Below, in pieces: positions 1 to 5,931 of a stretch of 7,750 bases of DNA. The notes beneath the pieces were generated by a model. The model was not told where the DNA came from, did no database searches, and was given only the letters and a program-made list of their open reading frames with translations. The DNA is from Candidatus Cloacimonadota bacterium. GTDB taxonomy: Bacteria > Cloacimonadota > Cloacimonadia > Cloacimonadales > TCS61. The stretch's first letter is position 1; every line of letters begins with the position of its first letter. Made by a program: the position numbers and the translations under genes. The DNA lies in contig JAGLWO010000446.1 of assembly GCA_023133395.1 (NCBI GenBank), positions 1 through 7,750 on the forward strand, written 5' to 3'.

Positions 1-23
1 GGTAAAATTGTATGAAATCTATT

Positions 24-32
24 AGGGAAGGA
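24..32 (+). promoter_or_regulatory. Ribosome binding site of the smg-like gene
   Basis: The purine run AGGGAAGGA lies just before the ATG at 35. It holds two overlapping Shine-Dalgarno-like cores. AGGG has 7 bases of spacing, which is near ideal, while AAGGA has only 2. This supports the ATG at 35 as the start. No promoter can be recognised in the 34 bases available upstream. Confidence 0.6.
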
Positions 33-34
33 TA

Positions 35-469
35 ATGGCTATAAAGAAAATCGAAGATTTTTTAGATGCTATATTGATGGAAAAACCTACAAAAAATAAA
101 TTAAATAAGCTGGGTATTTCAGAAGAAGAACTAAAACATTTTATGGATTCTATTCTTCAAGGAAAAGATACAAAAGCTTATAATAGGATTTTATCTGAAG
201 ATGAGAAAAGAGTACTTGCACCTGAAGCTTTTGGATATTTGGTGAATTTATTGTGTCTGAAATCGATCGACAGGGATATGTTCGAAAGAATTATAACACT
301 TTCCATGCAGTTTAATATTTTTATAAGAAAACAGATAGATAAACAAATGATGGATGATATTGTTAATTTTATAATTTTTTCTGGAAAATCTGAAGTTTCA
401 GTGAAAGATCTACTTGATATATTCTTTATTCATGAGAGTGAATTTGATTTTGATGATGAAATACAATAG
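35..469 (+). CDS. smg: Smg/DUF494 family protein
   Basis: This is a 144-residue, mostly helical, acidic cytoplasmic protein with no signal peptide or membrane segment. The central stretch at about residues 53-90 (LSEDEKRVLAPEAFGYLVNL, then a segment around IDRDMFERIITLSM) follows the pattern of the Smg/DUF494 family: a YTPEE-like entry, a helix ending in FLLFLE, then a helix containing REMVIERVLAL. Length is close to E. coli Smg (about 157 residues). The biochemical role of the family is not established. The gene lies immediately before topA with no intergenic space, and smg is also found near topA in other bacteria such as E. coli, which supports the assignment. The start is ATG at 35 with a purine-rich site at 24-32. 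The stop codon TAG (467-469) overlaps the topA ribosome binding site, so translation is probably coupled. Family assignment is by recalled pattern, not by a profile search. Confidence 0.78.
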   Translation: MAIKKIEDFLDAILMEKPTKNKLNKLGISEEELKHFMDSILQGKDTKAYNRILSEDEKRVLAPEAFGYLVNLLCLKSIDRDMFERIITLSMQFNIFIRKQIDKQMMDDIVNFIIFSGKSEVSVKDLLDIFFIHESEFDFDDEIQ

Positions 470-472
470 GTG
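468..472 (+). promoter_or_regulatory. topA ribosome binding site overlapping the smg stop
   Basis: AGGTG at 468-472 shares its first two bases with the smg stop codon TAG. It sits 3 bases before ATG 476 (AGG alone is 5 bases before). It cannot serve the in-frame GTG at 470, which it overlaps. This favours ATG 476 as the topA start and suggests that ribosomes terminating on smg re-initiate on topA. Confidence 0.5.
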
Positions 473-475
473 TAT

Positions 476-2692
476 ATGGGAAAAGGTTTAATCATAGTTG
501 AATCTCCAGCTAAAGTTAAGACTATTGGCAAATTCTTAAATCATAAATATGATATTAAAGCTTCTATGGGACACGTCCGTGATCTTCCCCAAAAAAGTTT
601 TGGGGTTGATATCGAACATAATTTTAAAGCAGATTATGTAATTGATCCTGGTAAGAAAAAAGTTATTTCAAACTTAAGAAAAGCTACTCAGAATGCTGAT
701 AGCATATATCTGGCTTCAGATCATGACCGCGAAGGTGAAGCTATCGCCTGGCATCTTGTTCAAGTCTTAGCAAATGAGATTAAGGACAAACCGGTCCATA
801 GAATCATTTTCAATGAGATAACTCAGAATGCCATCCAGGATGCAATGCAGAATCCCGGTATAATAGACCAGCGAAAGGTAGATTCTCAACAAGCTCGCAG
901 GATTCTGGATAGAATAGTAGGTTATAATATTAGTCCACTCCTTTGGAAAATTATTACTAAAAATCTCAGCGCAGGTAGGGTACAGTCCGTTGCATTACGA
1001 ATTATCTGCGAGAGGGAAGAGGAGATTCAGAAATTCGTTCCCAAAGAATACTGGAATATTGAAGCAAATCTTTACAAAGACAACCTTCCTTCCTTCAAAG
1101 CTGTGTTGCAGCATTGGAAAGAAGAAAAAATTGAAATATCTAATAAAGAACAGGCTGATGAGATACTCAGCGCTATAAAAGATAAAGAATTTACACTTTC
1201 CCGAATAGAGGAATCAACAAAAAATATTCAGCCTTTTCCACCTTTTATTACCAGCACGCTTCAGCAGGATGCTGCCAGACTTCTAAATTTTTCTGCGAAA
1301 AAAACCATGCAAACAGCTCAACGACTTTACGAAGGAATTGATATTGGTGGCGAAACTGTAGGATTGATTACTTATATGCGTACGGATTCTTTAAGAGTAT
1401 CTTTTCAGGCTATAAACTTTTGCAGGAAATTGATTTCCGAACGTTTTGGAAAGGAAAAGCTTCATCCTACAACTCGGGTTTATAAAAATAAAACATCTGC
1501 TCAGGATGCACACGAAGCAATCCGTCCAACAAATCCTTTCAAAACACCAGAATCCATAAAACAATACCTAACGCGGGAACAGTTGAAACTCTATACTCTC
1601 ATCTGGCAAAGGTTTGTTGCCACCCAGATGGTTCCTGTTCATCTCAAGACAAAGAATTTAGAAATAACTATAGGAGAAGCTCAATTTTCTGCAAATGGAA
1701 GTACAATTGAAGAAAAAGGTTTCTTGCTGGCGTATCCGCATTCCAAGGTTGTTCTTGGTGAAAATATTGACTCTAGATATTCTGGGGGAGATGTCCTATT
1801 ATCAAAAGAAATTAAATCAATTCAACAATTCACAAAACCACCTTTCAGATTTTCTGAAGCAATGCTGATTAAAGAACTGGAATCTAAAGGTATAGGACGA
1901 CCTTCAACATATGCTTCTATTACTAATACTATCTTAGTAAGAAAATATGTGACATTAAAGAGTAAAAAATTTCATCCTACGGAACTCGGTGTGACAGTGA
2001 ATAAGTTCTTAGTTTCAAATTTCGATGAATTCTTTAATGTGAAGTTTACAGCTGAAATGGAAAACAGCCTGGATGAAGTTGAATATGGAAAAGTTGAATG
2101 GCAAAATCTGTTACAGAATTACTATGATTCAATGCAGAGATTGATCGGTAAGGTAAACTTCAAAGAAGCAAAAGAAAACGCAAGTGAAGAAACAGATATC
2201 AAATGTGATAAATGCGGAAGTAAAATGATCCTGAAATGGGGTAAAAGAGGACAGTTCCTGGCTTGTTCAAATTACCCGGAATGTAAAAATATTAAAAGTT
2301 TTATTAAAGATGAGAATGGGAATATTAAGGTTGTTGAACCGAAAAAAATTAAAGAAAAGTGCCCGGAATGTGAGGCTGAACTCCTTCTGAAAGAGGGGAG
2401 ATTCGGAAGATTCATTTCCTGCTCTAATTATCCTAAATGTAAATTTACAAAACCTTTTACTCTTGGGATAAAATGCCCTGAATGCAAGAGTGGAGAAATT
2501 ATAGAAAAAAGAAATAAAAATGGCAGGTACTTTTATTCCTGTACGAATTATCCTGAGTGCAAATTTGTTACAAATTACAAACCTGTAGCATTGACCTGTC
2601 CTTCCTGTGGGAATTACTATCTTGAAGAAAGAAAAACAAAAAAGAAAGATAATTTCAAGAAGTGTCCTAAATGTGGTAAGGAAATCTTTTAA
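476..2692 (+). CDS. topA: DNA topoisomerase I (type IA)
   Basis: This enzyme relaxes negatively supercoiled DNA by breaking and rejoining one strand through a 5'-phosphotyrosine link. Numbering is from ATG 476 (738 residues). The TOPRIM domain at the N terminus has Glu9 in VESPAK and the acidic triad Asp82, Asp84, Glu86 in SDHDREGEA. SAGRVQSVALR follows at about 165-175. The catalytic tyrosine is Tyr300 in TYMRTDS, with Arg302 beside it. HEAIRPT and GIGRPSTYASI mark the later core. The C terminus carries three topoisomerase C4 zinc fingers (Cys577/580/597/603, 629/632/649/655, 667/670/689/695) and a fourth CxxC-CxxC ribbon (708/711/730/733). ATG 476 is preferred to the in-frame GTG at 470: MGKGLIIVESPAK then aligns without a gap with E. 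coli TopA, where the same Glu is also residue 9. The gene overlaps its downstream neighbour by one base. Confidence 0.97.
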   Translation: MGKGLIIVESPAKVKTIGKFLNHKYDIKASMGHVRDLPQKSFGVDIEHNFKADYVIDPGKKKVISNLRKATQNADSIYLASDHDREGEAIAWHLVQVLANEIKDKPVHRIIFNEITQNAIQDAMQNPGIIDQRKVDSQQARRILDRIVGYNISPLLWKIITKNLSAGRVQSVALRIICEREEEIQKFVPKEYWNIEANLYKDNLPSFKAVLQHWKEEKIEISNKEQADEILSAIKDKEFTLSRIEESTKNIQPFPPFITSTLQQDAARLLNFSAKKTMQTAQRLYEGIDIGGETVGLITYMRTDSLRVSFQAINFCRKLISERFGKEKLHPTTRVYKNKTSAQDAHEAIRPTNPFKTPESIKQYLTREQLKLYTLIWQRFVATQMVPVHLKTKNLEITIGEAQFSANGSTIEEKGFLLAYPHSKVVLGENIDSRYSGGDVLLSKEIKSIQQFTKPPFRFSEAMLIKELESKGIGRPSTYASITNTILVRKYVTLKSKKFHPTELGVTVNKFLVSNFDEFFNVKFTAEMENSLDEVEYGKVEWQNLLQNYYDSMQRLIGKVNFKEAKENASEETDIKCDKCGSKMILKWGKRGQFLACSNYPECKNIKSFIKDENGNIKVVEPKKIKEKCPECEAELLLKEGRFGRFISCSNYPKCKFTKPFTLGIKCPECKSGEIIEKRNKNGRYFYSCTNYPECKFVTNYKPVALTCPSCGNYYLEERKTKKKDNFKKCPKCGKEIF
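2204..2674 (+). other. topA: C-terminal zinc-binding region of topoisomerase I
   Basis: Four cysteine quartets lie in a row. The first three are classic topoisomerase fingers: CxxC, then about 16-18 residues, then CSNYPEC, CSNYPKC and CTNYPEC respectively. The fourth is shorter and lacks the NYP signature (CPSC, then 18 residues, then CPKC) and ends five residues before the C terminus. In the family these fingers bind single-stranded DNA and, in E. coli, also contact RNA polymerase. The number of fingers varies widely between bacteria. Confidence 0.9.
2678..2682 (+). promoter_or_regulatory. Ribosome binding site of the permease gene inside topA
   Basis: AAGGA lies within the last codons of topA, 9 bases before the permease ATG at 2692. 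The topA stop and the permease start share one base (TAATG, 2690-2694), a typical arrangement for translational coupling. Confidence 0.6.
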
Positions 2693-3957
2693 TGCATTTG
2701 TTAGAAAGCGCGGGAAGCAGCTTTCAGAATATCTTCTCTCATAAAATGCGTTCCTTCTTAACACTCCTCGGGATAATAATTGGTGTGTTTGCTGTTGTTA
2801 CAATGTTTTCTACAGTATATGGTCTAAAAAAATTAATAACTGAAAAAATGGAAGATATGGGTTGGAACAATTGTATTATTATTTACCCGTCATCTGGAGA
2901 GCAGACAACTTCTTCTCGAAGGAGACATCGCTTCCGTTATATTCAAAGAGAAGCTAAACCACTTACTTTTTCCGATTATCTAATGTTGAAAAATGAAATT
3001 GATTCCAAATATATCTATGGATACATTAGTATTTATGAGAAATTCTATGTTGGTGAGAAAGAAGAGAATGTAAGATTGAATGCGACTACGAATGCTTTTT
3101 TTCTGAATAAAACATATACTTTGAAATCAGGAAGATATTTTAATTCCTATGAAGAAGTAAATGCTTTAAAGGTTTGTGTGATTGGATATTTTTTCGCTGA
3201 AAAATTCTTTAAAGGAGAAAATTCTTTGGGTGAGATTATTACTCTAGGAAGGAATAGATTGAAAATAATCGGAGTTTTAAATAGGGATGAACTAAATAAA
3301 GACGGAATGAATTTTAATGCCTGGGAAAGAAAACGCGATCTTGAAGCTGTTTATATTCCTCTTTCCACAGGTTCCCTTTATTGGAGAACAGACAACGCTA
3401 TAGATTACATTTATTTGCAAGCTTACAATAACGATACTTTTGGGAATATGAAAATAAGCACCCGCCAAAAACTGCTGGCAAAACATAAAATGGCTCATGA
3501 TTTCTCTTTTAATGATGTTGGTGCTTTGTTATTCAAAATAACTAATGAAATTAACGAAATGATGAAAAAATGGAATATAACCCTTTCTGCTATTGCCTCG
3601 ATTTCTTTAATTGTTGGTGGGATAGGTTTATTCAGTACATTGCTTATATCCATAAATGAAAGAATGATGGAAATCGGTATTCGTAAAAGCATTGGAGCAA
3701 CCGATAGGGACATCTTTCTGTTGTTTCTTCTCGAGGCTATTATCCTGGCTCTTCTCGGTGCTTTTATTGGAATTTTTCTATCATCTTTTTTAGTTAAAGC
3801 TTTATCTGTTGCGCTGAAGTTCAGTTTCCCAATACCCATTGAAGGTGTTCTCTTGGGAATCGGTTTCTCGATCTTTATTGGAATTGCTTCCGGGTTGTAT
3901 CCTTCAATGAAAGCTTCCAAAATTGATCCTATTACAGCAATTTATTATTTTGAGTAA
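2692..3957 (+). CDS. MacB/FtsX-type ABC transporter permease
   Basis: This is a 421-residue inner-membrane protein with the MacB layout. It has an N-terminal membrane helix at about 22-44 after the conserved HKMRSFLTLLGIIIGV segment, and a large extracytoplasmic (MacB_PCD-like) domain at about 45-290. The FtsX domain has three helices at about 296-320, 341-368 and 382-402. The loop EIGIRKSIGATDRDIFLL (327-344) matches the family's coupling-helix region. The C terminus has the family signature around GLYPSMKASKIDPITAI. Inside the periplasmic domain, VCVIGYFF followed by SLGEIITLGRNRLKIIGVL fits the MacB pattern. No Walker motifs are present, so an ATPase subunit must be encoded elsewhere. Such permeases use mechanotransmission to act on lipoproteins, peptides or drugs from the periplasmic side; the substrate here cannot be told. 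An Arg-rich stretch (SRRRHRFR, 75-82) in the periplasmic domain is unusual. The one-base overlap with topA argues for co-transcription. Confidence 0.92.
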   Translation: MHLLESAGSSFQNIFSHKMRSFLTLLGIIIGVFAVVTMFSTVYGLKKLITEKMEDMGWNNCIIIYPSSGEQTTSSRRRHRFRYIQREAKPLTFSDYLMLKNEIDSKYIYGYISIYEKFYVGEKEENVRLNATTNAFFLNKTYTLKSGRYFNSYEEVNALKVCVIGYFFAEKFFKGENSLGEIITLGRNRLKIIGVLNRDELNKDGMNFNAWERKRDLEAVYIPLSTGSLYWRTDNAIDYIYLQAYNNDTFGNMKISTRQKLLAKHKMAHDFSFNDVGALLFKITNEINEMMKKWNITLSAIASISLIVGGIGLFSTLLISINERMMEIGIRKSIGATDRDIFLLFLLEAIILALLGAFIGIFLSSFLVKALSVALKFSFPIPIEGVLLGIGFSIFIGIASGLYPSMKASKIDPITAIYYFE

Positions 3958-3991
3958 TCTGCCAATAAATCCTCGTCTATAATTTTTTAAT

Positions 3992-4020
3992 TTGACATAA
4001 AGATAGAAGATTACAAATTA
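3992..4020 (+). promoter_or_regulatory. Possible promoter of the lipoprotein gene
   Basis: An exact TTGACA (3992-3997) lies 53 bases before the lipoprotein start in an AT-rich gap. No good -10 box sits at 16-18 bases: the best TATAAT-like hexamer nearby is TACAAA at 4012-4017, with only 14 bases of spacing. The call rests on the -35 match and on the need for a start point in the 93-base gap. The local promoter consensus of this organism is unknown. Confidence 0.33.
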
Positions 4021-4040
4021 AAGTTAGTAAGAAATTACAA

Positions 4041-4046
4041 AGGAGG
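4041..4046 (+). promoter_or_regulatory. Strong ribosome binding site of the lipoprotein gene
   Basis: A complete AGGAGG lies 4 bases before ATG 4051. It is the strongest Shine-Dalgarno match in the window, where the other genes use AAGGA-type or weaker sites. This suggests high translation of the lipoprotein and fixes its start. Confidence 0.8.
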
Positions 4047-4050
4047 AAGT

Positions 4051-4791
4051 ATGAAAAAATTATTAATTTTTTTGGTTTTAATACCATTTATCTTCTCAGG
4101 ATTTATTCTTGGTTGTAGTGATGATGATGATAATGGAGGAACAACTGGTCCCTCAGTAGATGTTGAAGAATTTGAGTATTATTTTGGTTTAATGTATATT
4201 CCTTCACTTAGGGCAAGTTGGTTCATTCAAGTTTATGCCTATGAAGGTTCGGAGATTACAGATTTACAATTACTTATTAACGGTATAGATATAGCTATGG
4301 CGGATTATCAAGGATTATATTGGACTTCTTCTGTCCCAGTGGAATTAGATGAAGGGCAGACAAATTCTTTCGATCTAACAATTAACCAGTTAGAAAACCA
4401 TACTTTCACTTTAAAGAATGTTTGTTATCCCACAGTAAACTGGCCTTTGACGTGGTTTTTAGGTCAAAATACAGAAGTATCCTGGACACTAGCCGAGGAT
4501 TCAGACTATCAGGACTTTATTGTTAGCGGTATATCAGAATCAGATGATGAAGAAAAATATCAAAACTTAGATCCTTCTGACCGTTCGTATACTATACCAG
4601 CTAATTATATTAGTACTGGATATGATCTATACACCTTGATGCTTATGGAATATAATTACATCGTAGAAGGTGAGTTTATTGCTGGAAGTATTAGTTTTTC
4701 TGGGGTGTATTATGGAATTCTTGAAAAAAATAATATATCTACAGATAAGTTGTTTAAAATTTCAAGGGAAATAATTGAGCAAAAAATATAA
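4051..4791 (+). CDS. Lipoprotein of unknown function
   Basis: This is a 246-residue secreted lipoprotein precursor. A KK n-region and a hydrophobic core (4-20) end in a lipobox I-L-G-Cys22, so signal peptidase II should leave a lipid-anchored mature protein of 225 residues. Ser follows the Cys; by the E. coli Lol rule that favours outer-membrane sorting, but the rule may not hold in this organism. A flexible acidic linker (SDDDDNGGTTGP, 23-34) comes next. The rest alternates aromatic and hydrophobic residues in a way that suggests beta sandwich folds, possibly two Ig/FN3-like units: about 37-125, and about 126-222 with a VSWTLAEDSDYQDF strand pair. The C-terminal 24 residues are more polar and helix-prone. 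I do not recognise a family. The gene appears to be its own transcription unit, with a strong ribosome binding site before it and a hairpin terminator 29 bases after it. Confidence 0.85.
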   Translation: MKKLLIFLVLIPFIFSGFILGCSDDDDNGGTTGPSVDVEEFEYYFGLMYIPSLRASWFIQVYAYEGSEITDLQLLINGIDIAMADYQGLYWTSSVPVELDEGQTNSFDLTINQLENHTFTLKNVCYPTVNWPLTWFLGQNTEVSWTLAEDSDYQDFIVSGISESDDEEKYQNLDPSDRSYTIPANYISTGYDLYTLMLMEYNYIVEGEFIAGSISFSGVYYGILEKNNISTDKLFKISREIIEQKI

Positions 4792-4820
4792 GAGTAATTA
4801 TAAAATCAATGAAATTATTT

Positions 4821-4843
4821 AGGTCACCTTCAGGTGACCTTTT
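4821..4843. terminator. Hairpin terminator between convergent genes
   Basis: The perfect inverted repeat AGGTCACC / GGTGACCT forms an 8-bp stem around a TTCA loop. On the + strand it is followed directly by TTTTGTT, giving a fair Rho-independent terminator for the lipoprotein gene. On the - strand the stem begins 3 bases after the stop codon of the small cyclase gene. The U-tract there is weak (TAAATAATTT), so termination in that direction is less certain. It probably insulates the two convergent units. Confidence 0.8.
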
Positions 4844-4845
4844 GT

Positions 4846-5865
4846 TCAACCTATAAGTACATCTTCCTCATGAAATAGAATAACGCAATTTCTACCTTTT
4901 CTCTTGCCTATGTAAAGAGCTTGATCAGCTTTTTTTATACATTCATCGATATTGATTGTTGTATTATATGTGCTAACACCGAATGTAATAGTCAGTAAAA
5001 TTTCGTAATTTTGATATTTAAATCCAGCTTTCTCAACTTTTCCCCGGATTTTTTCTGCTACAATTCTTCCACCATCCAAATTAGTTTCAGGAAGCATAAG
5101 CATAAATTCTTCACCACCCCAGCGACCCACAACATCCTGCTTCCTGACTGATGATTGAAAAATTCGGGCAATTTCTTTTAGAATATAATCTCCACAATCG
5201 TGTCCATATTTATCATTAACCGCTTTAAAGAAATCGATATCGCCCATTAAAATTGTAAATGGCTTATGACTTCTTTCAAATCTGTTTGTTTCATATTCGA
5301 TTTTTTCAAGCATATCCCGTCTGTTAGAAAGATCGGTTAAAGGATCTCTTCTGGCAATCTCAGCGAGTTTGATATGTGCTTCTTCCAGTTTGTTATGAGC
5401 CTGGGTTTTTACTCGGTAACGAGTAAAAATTATAAAAGCAATATTAAGCAGGATTATGAAAGCAATCATGAAAGAATTCCTGAGTACTATCTGTCTTTGG
5501 ACCTGTTTCTTTTCTTTTTCAAATTCTACCTGGGAGATTGAATCTTTTAGAGTGGTATATTTCTGAAAATAAATTAATGAACTTTCATAATTACCTGATT
5601 GATCATATAATTTTGCAATAATCAACAGAGAATTAATTTCAAAGGATTTGTCATTTATTTTTTTTGAAAGTTCTAAAGCTTGTTCACTGTAAGTAATACA
5701 CTCACTTATGGGTAAAATATCATAAGAAGAAGCCAATTTATGTAGAATATCAATTTTTTCTTTTTCAGGAACAATATATAAACTTTTTTTTAAGTTATTT
5801 ATATCATTCGTTGGATGGATATAAACTGTGATAATTAGGAAGATGAAAATAAGAAACTTCTTCAC
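4846..5865 (-). CDS. Short TPR-GGDEF diguanylate cyclase
   Basis: This 339-residue membrane-bound enzyme is predicted to make c-di-GMP from two GTP. It has an N-terminal hydrophobic signal segment (4-16) and a short extracytoplasmic part with two TPR-like units (about 37-70 and 76-109). One membrane helix (132-148) is followed by a linker with two heptads (about 154-167) and a cytoplasmic GGDEF domain (about 170-332). Key residues: DPLTDLSNRRD (174-184), metal-binding Asp209 in GDIDFFK, GHDCGD (221-226) and the active-site GGEEF at 250-254. RKQD (241-244) lies exactly five residues before GGEEF, so the product-inhibition I-site is intact. The start is GTG at 5865 with AAGGA 6 bases upstream. 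It follows the larger paralogue after a 66-base gap and is probably co-transcribed with it. It matches that paralogue end to end except for three TPR units, the coiled coil and one linker heptad. Confidence 0.96.
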   Translation of the reverse strand: MKKFLIFIFLIITVYIHPTNDINNLKKSLYIVPEKEKIDILHKLASSYDILPISECITYSEQALELSKKINDKSFEINSLLIIAKLYDQSGNYESSLIYFQKYTTLKDSISQVEFEKEKKQVQRQIVLRNSFMIAFIILLNIAFIIFTRYRVKTQAHNKLEEAHIKLAEIARRDPLTDLSNRRDMLEKIEYETNRFERSHKPFTILMGDIDFFKAVNDKYGHDCGDYILKEIARIFQSSVRKQDVVGRWGGEEFMLMLPETNLDGGRIVAEKIRGKVEKAGFKYQNYEILLTITFGVSTYNTTINIDECIKKADQALYIGKRKGRNCVILFHEEDVLIG

Positions 5866-5871
5866 TCTCTA

Positions 5872-5876
5872 TCCTT
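5872..5876 (-). promoter_or_regulatory. Ribosome binding site of the short cyclase gene
   Basis: AAGGA on the - strand lies 6 bases before GTG 5865. This spacing decides for the GTG start, which is followed by KKFLIFIFLII, a normal signal-sequence opening. Confidence 0.65.
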
Positions 5877-5931
5877 TTATATTTAGCATCTTAATTTGAA
5901 ACAAATCTACAGATGAATTTAAAATTAGAAC

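Noticed and set aside
1..34. Possible tail of an upstream gene, with stop codons at 13-15 (frame 1) and 23-25 (frame 2).
   Set aside because: Only 4 to 7 codons are visible in either frame, so no product or even coding status can be supported. An operon continuing upstream remains possible.
2267..2764. Open reading frame of 165 codons on the - strand across the end of topA.
   Set aside because: It is antisense to the zinc-finger region and the permease start, has a low-complexity Phe/Arg composition and shows no domain. The + strand genes here are certain.
3495..3920. Open reading frame of 141 codons on the - strand within the permease gene.
   Set aside because: It lies wholly antisense to the conserved FtsX domain, has an Ile/Lys/Pro-rich composition and has no plausible family. 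It is a shadow of the real gene.
4010..4041. Direct repeat ATTACAAA at 4010-4017 and 4034-4041 before the lipoprotein gene, considered as an operator.
   Set aside because: It is only 8 bases long in an AT-rich gap and the second copy runs into the ribosome binding site. Chance is a sufficient explanation.
5866..5931. TTGTTT and TATAAA at 17-base spacing on the - strand between the two cyclase genes, considered as an internal promoter.
   Set aside because: The start point would fall within or after the ribosome binding site of the short cyclase, leaving no usable leader. Co-transcription from upstream is simpler.
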